Of a DNA stretch of 64,000 nt, positions 61,638-64,000 are shown piece after piece. Source of the DNA: Verrucomicrobiota bacterium. Its GTDB lineage: Bacteria; Verrucomicrobiota; Verrucomicrobiia; CAIQCK01. The notes under the pieces are model-generated. The model saw only the letters and a program-made list of their open reading frames with translations, did no database searches and was not told the DNA's origin. Position 1 is the first letter of the stretch; every line of letters begins with the position of its first letter. The stretch covers positions 248,001-312,000 of the forward strand of contig JACRJX010000007.1 in the NCBI GenBank assembly GCA_016235595.1, given 5' to 3'. The position numbers were made by a program, and so were the translations under genes.

Positions 61638-63361
61638 GGGATTACCGGCAGAATAATGTGCGATGGATGGTCGGCGTCATGGCAAATGGTCTGCGTTGCC
61701 TTCTGGAGTGTCGCATCGGCGCCAAATGGATGACCGGTGTTAGGGTTGCGGTCGAAGCGAGGGAAGTTGCTGCTGGAAACCTCGACGCGAATCCGGTGTC
61801 CCGGCAGGAAGACGTTGCTGGTGACCCAGAGGTCAATTTCATAGCGATACACCTTGCCCGGCTCGATCAGCTTCGGCTTGTCGGACGATTCGCGGCAGCG
61901 GGCGCGCAGGATGCCGTCGCAGAGGTTGATGGCGCGTCCATCAGGCCACACGTCCACAAGCTTGCCGGTCCAGTCCGTGTCCTTCGCGGTGCTGGCGGCG
62001 TAGAGGACGAGCTTGATCGGGCCGGTCGTTTCCAGTTCACGTGTGAGCGGCTCACTCGTGAAGACGAGGACATCGTTTCGCTGCTCGACCGCAGTCTGAT
62101 CGCGCGGGCCGGCGAGGCCGCCGAGGTTGCAGCCGCCGGCGGTGGGCACGGGATCGTTCGGATCATAGATGAACTTGTCGGCAGGTTCGGGCCCGGGCTT
62201 CGTCGTGCTCAGACGGCCGTCGCCTTTGAGCGAATTGGCCGAGCCGCCGCCATGGAAGTAGTGCGGGACGTAGCGCGTCCGGCGCAGCGGCCACTCCTGT
62301 TCGTCGCGCCATTGGTTGCGGCCCATCACAAAAATCCTGAATGGCGGCCATGTGTCCGCATCGGCCTTTTCGTCTTTGAGCCAGTGGTCGAACCACTTGG
62401 TTTGTATCTCGTTCAGGTTGATCAGCGAGTTCTCCCCGAAATCCACGTCGCCGACTTTCCGATCCTTGTTGATCCCGTGAGGCCATGGCCCGATGAGAAG
62501 ATGCTGGTGTTTGCGCGCTTCCTTCGAGCGCGAGCCAGTCCGGACAGCGTTGACGTGGTCGAATACGCTATTCGCATAGAGGTCATACCAACCGCATGCG
62601 GTATAGGTTGGCGTCGTGATGTCCTTGTGCCGGCCGCGGAGGCTGCTCGGCTTCCAATAATCGTCGAACCGTGGATGAGCGACCCACTCGCGCAAGAAAG
62701 GCACTGACTGTCCGATTGCCGTGTCGCTCTCGGAAAGCGGCAACGCGCGAAGCCAGTCCTCGCGCTTCCAAGTGCGCACGGCATCGCTGCCCGCCGTGCG
62801 CGAACCCCAGCCCAGCATCACCTGAAGTTGATAAGCGCCGCCCGTGTAGGCAAGGTCACCGTAGACGTCCACCAGCGGCACGAGGGTGAACATCGCCTTC
62901 AGATAATCACCTGCGCCGGGCGCAGAAATCCATTGTGTGTAACCGACGTAGGAGCCACCCATGGTGCCGATCTTCCCGTTGCACCACGGCTGCTTGAGAA
63001 TCCAACGGTGCGTATCCTCACCGTCCGTGCGGTCATGCACAAAAGGAACCCACTGACCGCCCGATGTGCCTTTGCCGCGGCAGTCCTGGCTGACGAAGAC
63101 AAAACCGCGCGACGCCCACACGTGGCCCGCGCCGCCTTGCGCTTTGCCTTTGCCGTAGGGAGTGCGGGTGAGGATGGCGGGAAACTTGCCTCCGCCTTTT
63201 GGCAGGAACACATTTGCCGCGAGTTCGACGCCGTCGCGCATCGGAACCTTCACTTCAGCCTGCGATTCGACTTCGTAAGAAGGATTCGCGGCCCATAGCG
63301 TCGCGCGCAGCGCGCACCATGACACCAACGCCAGCCCAACCACAATGCTTCGCGTTCTCAT
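61634..63361 (-). CDS. Exported CocE/NonD-type hydrolase (S15 family)
   Basis: 575 residues with a signal peptide (SIVVGLALVSWCALRATLWAAN). The alpha/beta-hydrolase domain starts with VPMRDGVELAANVFLP and YVTRTPYGKG-type. The nucleophile elbow GTMGGSYVG contains Ser137; the acidic and His triad members are probably in TACGWYDLYANS and LIGPWPHGI. The C-terminal jelly-roll domain (about 370-575, DVLVFTSEPLTRELETTGPIKL ... RIRVEVSSSNFPRFDRN) is standard for X-Pro dipeptidyl peptidase/cocaine-esterase relatives. Substrate unknown: acyl ester or peptide. It starts three bases after the stop of the upstream paralogue gene. Confidence 0.92.
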   Translation of the reverse strand: MRTRSIVVGLALVSWCALRATLWAANPSYEVESQAEVKVPMRDGVELAANVFLPKGGGKFPAILTRTPYGKGKAQGGAGHVWASRGFVFVSQDCRGKGTSGGQWVPFVHDRTDGEDTHRWILKQPWCNGKIGTMGGSYVGYTQWISAPGAGDYLKAMFTLVPLVDVYGDLAYTGGAYQLQVMLGWGSRTAGSDAVRTWKREDWLRALPLSESDTAIGQSVPFLREWVAHPRFDDYWKPSSLRGRHKDITTPTYTACGWYDLYANSVFDHVNAVRTGSRSKEARKHQHLLIGPWPHGINKDRKVGDVDFGENSLINLNEIQTKWFDHWLKDEKADADTWPPFRIFVMGRNQWRDEQEWPLRRTRYVPHYFHGGGSANSLKGDGRLSTTKPGPEPADKFIYDPNDPVPTAGGCNLGGLAGPRDQTAVEQRNDVLVFTSEPLTRELETTGPIKLVLYAASTAKDTDWTGKLVDVWPDGRAINLCDGILRARCRESSDKPKLIEPGKVYRYEIDLWVTSNVFLPGHRIRVEVSSSNFPRFDRNPNTGHPFGADATLQKATQTICHDADHPSHIILPVIP

Positions 63362-63364
63362 GTT

Positions 63365-64000
63365 TCAGTTTGCCTTGATGAAGTCGCGCACCCACGTCGC
63401 CTGTTCCGGGTGCATATCTATCAGGAAGCCGCCGAGGATCGAGTAACCCTGAATGGTTCCATCGCGCAGCGCCTTGCGGACGAATTCCCATTGCACTTTG
63501 AGCATCTCCATCGGCACACCGTCCAGCAACGTGAAGTCGCGCAGATAGCAGCCGATGTTGATGGGTTTGCCGGGAAAGATCTCACGGCATTGTTCGACGT
63601 AGCGGTCGAGATTCACGAGGTCCTTCGATGCCCAGACCCAGAGCGTGACCACATCGAGCAGATCGGTGAAACCGGCCCAGTTCTCCTTTTTCAGTTCGTG
63701 CGAATAGACCACGCCCCAATGCTTCAACTTCGGGTTGGCGCTCTTCACTGCGCGCCGGACCGCGGCGTATTGTTCGGGCTGGATATGCTCGGCTTTGATC
63801 TTGCCATAGAGGTCATCGTCGAATGCGCCGGTCACGTTCGGATGCTTCAGCGACAGCCGGCTGACGATTTCCGCTTCGCGGCACTTGCGCTCAATCCGGC
63901 CATCGTGGTTCATCCGCATCGGCGCGCCGAGGCCCTTGTATTGCGTCTGCTCAACTTTCTGGTATTCCCATTTCGAGATTTCGCAGACGACCTCTTTCAT
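63365..64000 (-). CDS. Exported family of unknown function, copy 2 (partial)
   Basis: 211 residues are visible; the true start lies beyond the right edge. The methionine at the edge aligns with Met86 of copy 1 (59618-60514), so about 85 N-terminal residues, including any export signal, are missing. Conserved blocks shared with copy 1 include SKWEYQKVE, YKGLGAPMRMNHDGRIER, TGAFDDDLYG, KLKHWGVVY, HELKKENWAGFTD, DLVNLDRYVEQCRE, GCYLRDFTLLD and DMHPEQATWVRDFIKAN. The stop is three bases before the ATG of the S15 hydrolase. Family function is unknown; it belongs to the same minus-strand run. Confidence 0.88.
   Translation of the reverse strand: MKEVVCEISKWEYQKVEQTQYKGLGAPMRMNHDGRIERKCREAEIVSRLSLKHPNVTGAFDDDLYGKIKAEHIQPEQYAAVRRAVKSANPKLKHWGVVYSHELKKENWAGFTDLLDVVTLWVWASKDLVNLDRYVEQCREIFPGKPINIGCYLRDFTLLDGVPMEMLKVQWEFVRKALRDGTIQGYSILGGFLIDMHPEQATWVRDFIKAN

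Overview
This 64 kb window is GC-rich chromosomal DNA from a Gram-negative bacterium, most likely a member of the Verrucomicrobiota (Pedosphaera/Limisphaerales-like). That placement is inferred from several features: a PEP-CTERM protein, KpsF (Kdo pathway), dispersed repeats that read through as protein-like tracts (TGVPPV.../RTGILPV... and APRAEAGAHCQD...), sialidase and DUF6807-type secreted enzymes, Tat-exported putative glycosidases, and an EF-P with a non-Lys tip. No rRNA, tRNA, CRISPR array, transposase or phage gene was found.

Layout. 1-5.4 kb is a repeat-rich patch: a partial ORF on the left edge, an RRM RNA-binding protein with a terminator and a decayed second RRM fragment, a PEP-CTERM metalloprotease, a histidine kinase/response regulator pair, and an AT-richer HEPN-type ORF. 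A diverged 83-bp direct repeat flanks the protease and two-component genes. 5.5-9 kb holds a three-domain lysophospholipid transporter/acyltransferase/acyl-ACP synthetase. 9.1-16.5 kb is a cell-surface block: two GT2 glycosyltransferases, a methyltransferase, a GT-C membrane protein, EF-P and KpsF. 16.8-20.7 kb encodes a giant periplasmic TPR protein. 20.7-22.4 kb carries an adenosine-specific kinase homologue, a Spy-like protein and TrmB.

22.5-28.4 kb is a signalling island. An FHA-transmembrane protein is translationally coupled to a receiver-like/Pro-Ala-rich/pseudokinase/TM/FGE-like fusion, and both are divergent from a GAF-GAF histidine kinase. 28.4-39.2 kb is mostly metabolism and housekeeping: ThiD, DJ-1, LemA, a two-domain sialidase-like protein, SufT, glucan phosphorylase, a small lipoprotein, a PQQ-propeller protein and formate-THF ligase.

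39.3-64 kb is dominated by exported carbohydrate-active proteins: a beta-helix protein, a GH78 rhamnosidase, a DUF6807 protein, and then a closely packed minus-strand run of nine genes. In transcription order these are: an exported-family paralogue (partial), an S15/CocE hydrolase, an unknown secreted protein, a second copy of the same exported family, a GH38-like mannosidase, an unknown large CBM-like/TIM-like protein, a Tat-exported GHL6-like protein, a subtilase and a GH42-like protein. The whole looks like a glycan-scavenging locus without SusC/D. The least explained parts are the pseudokinase-FGE/FHA module and the duplicated exported family around the S15 hydrolase.
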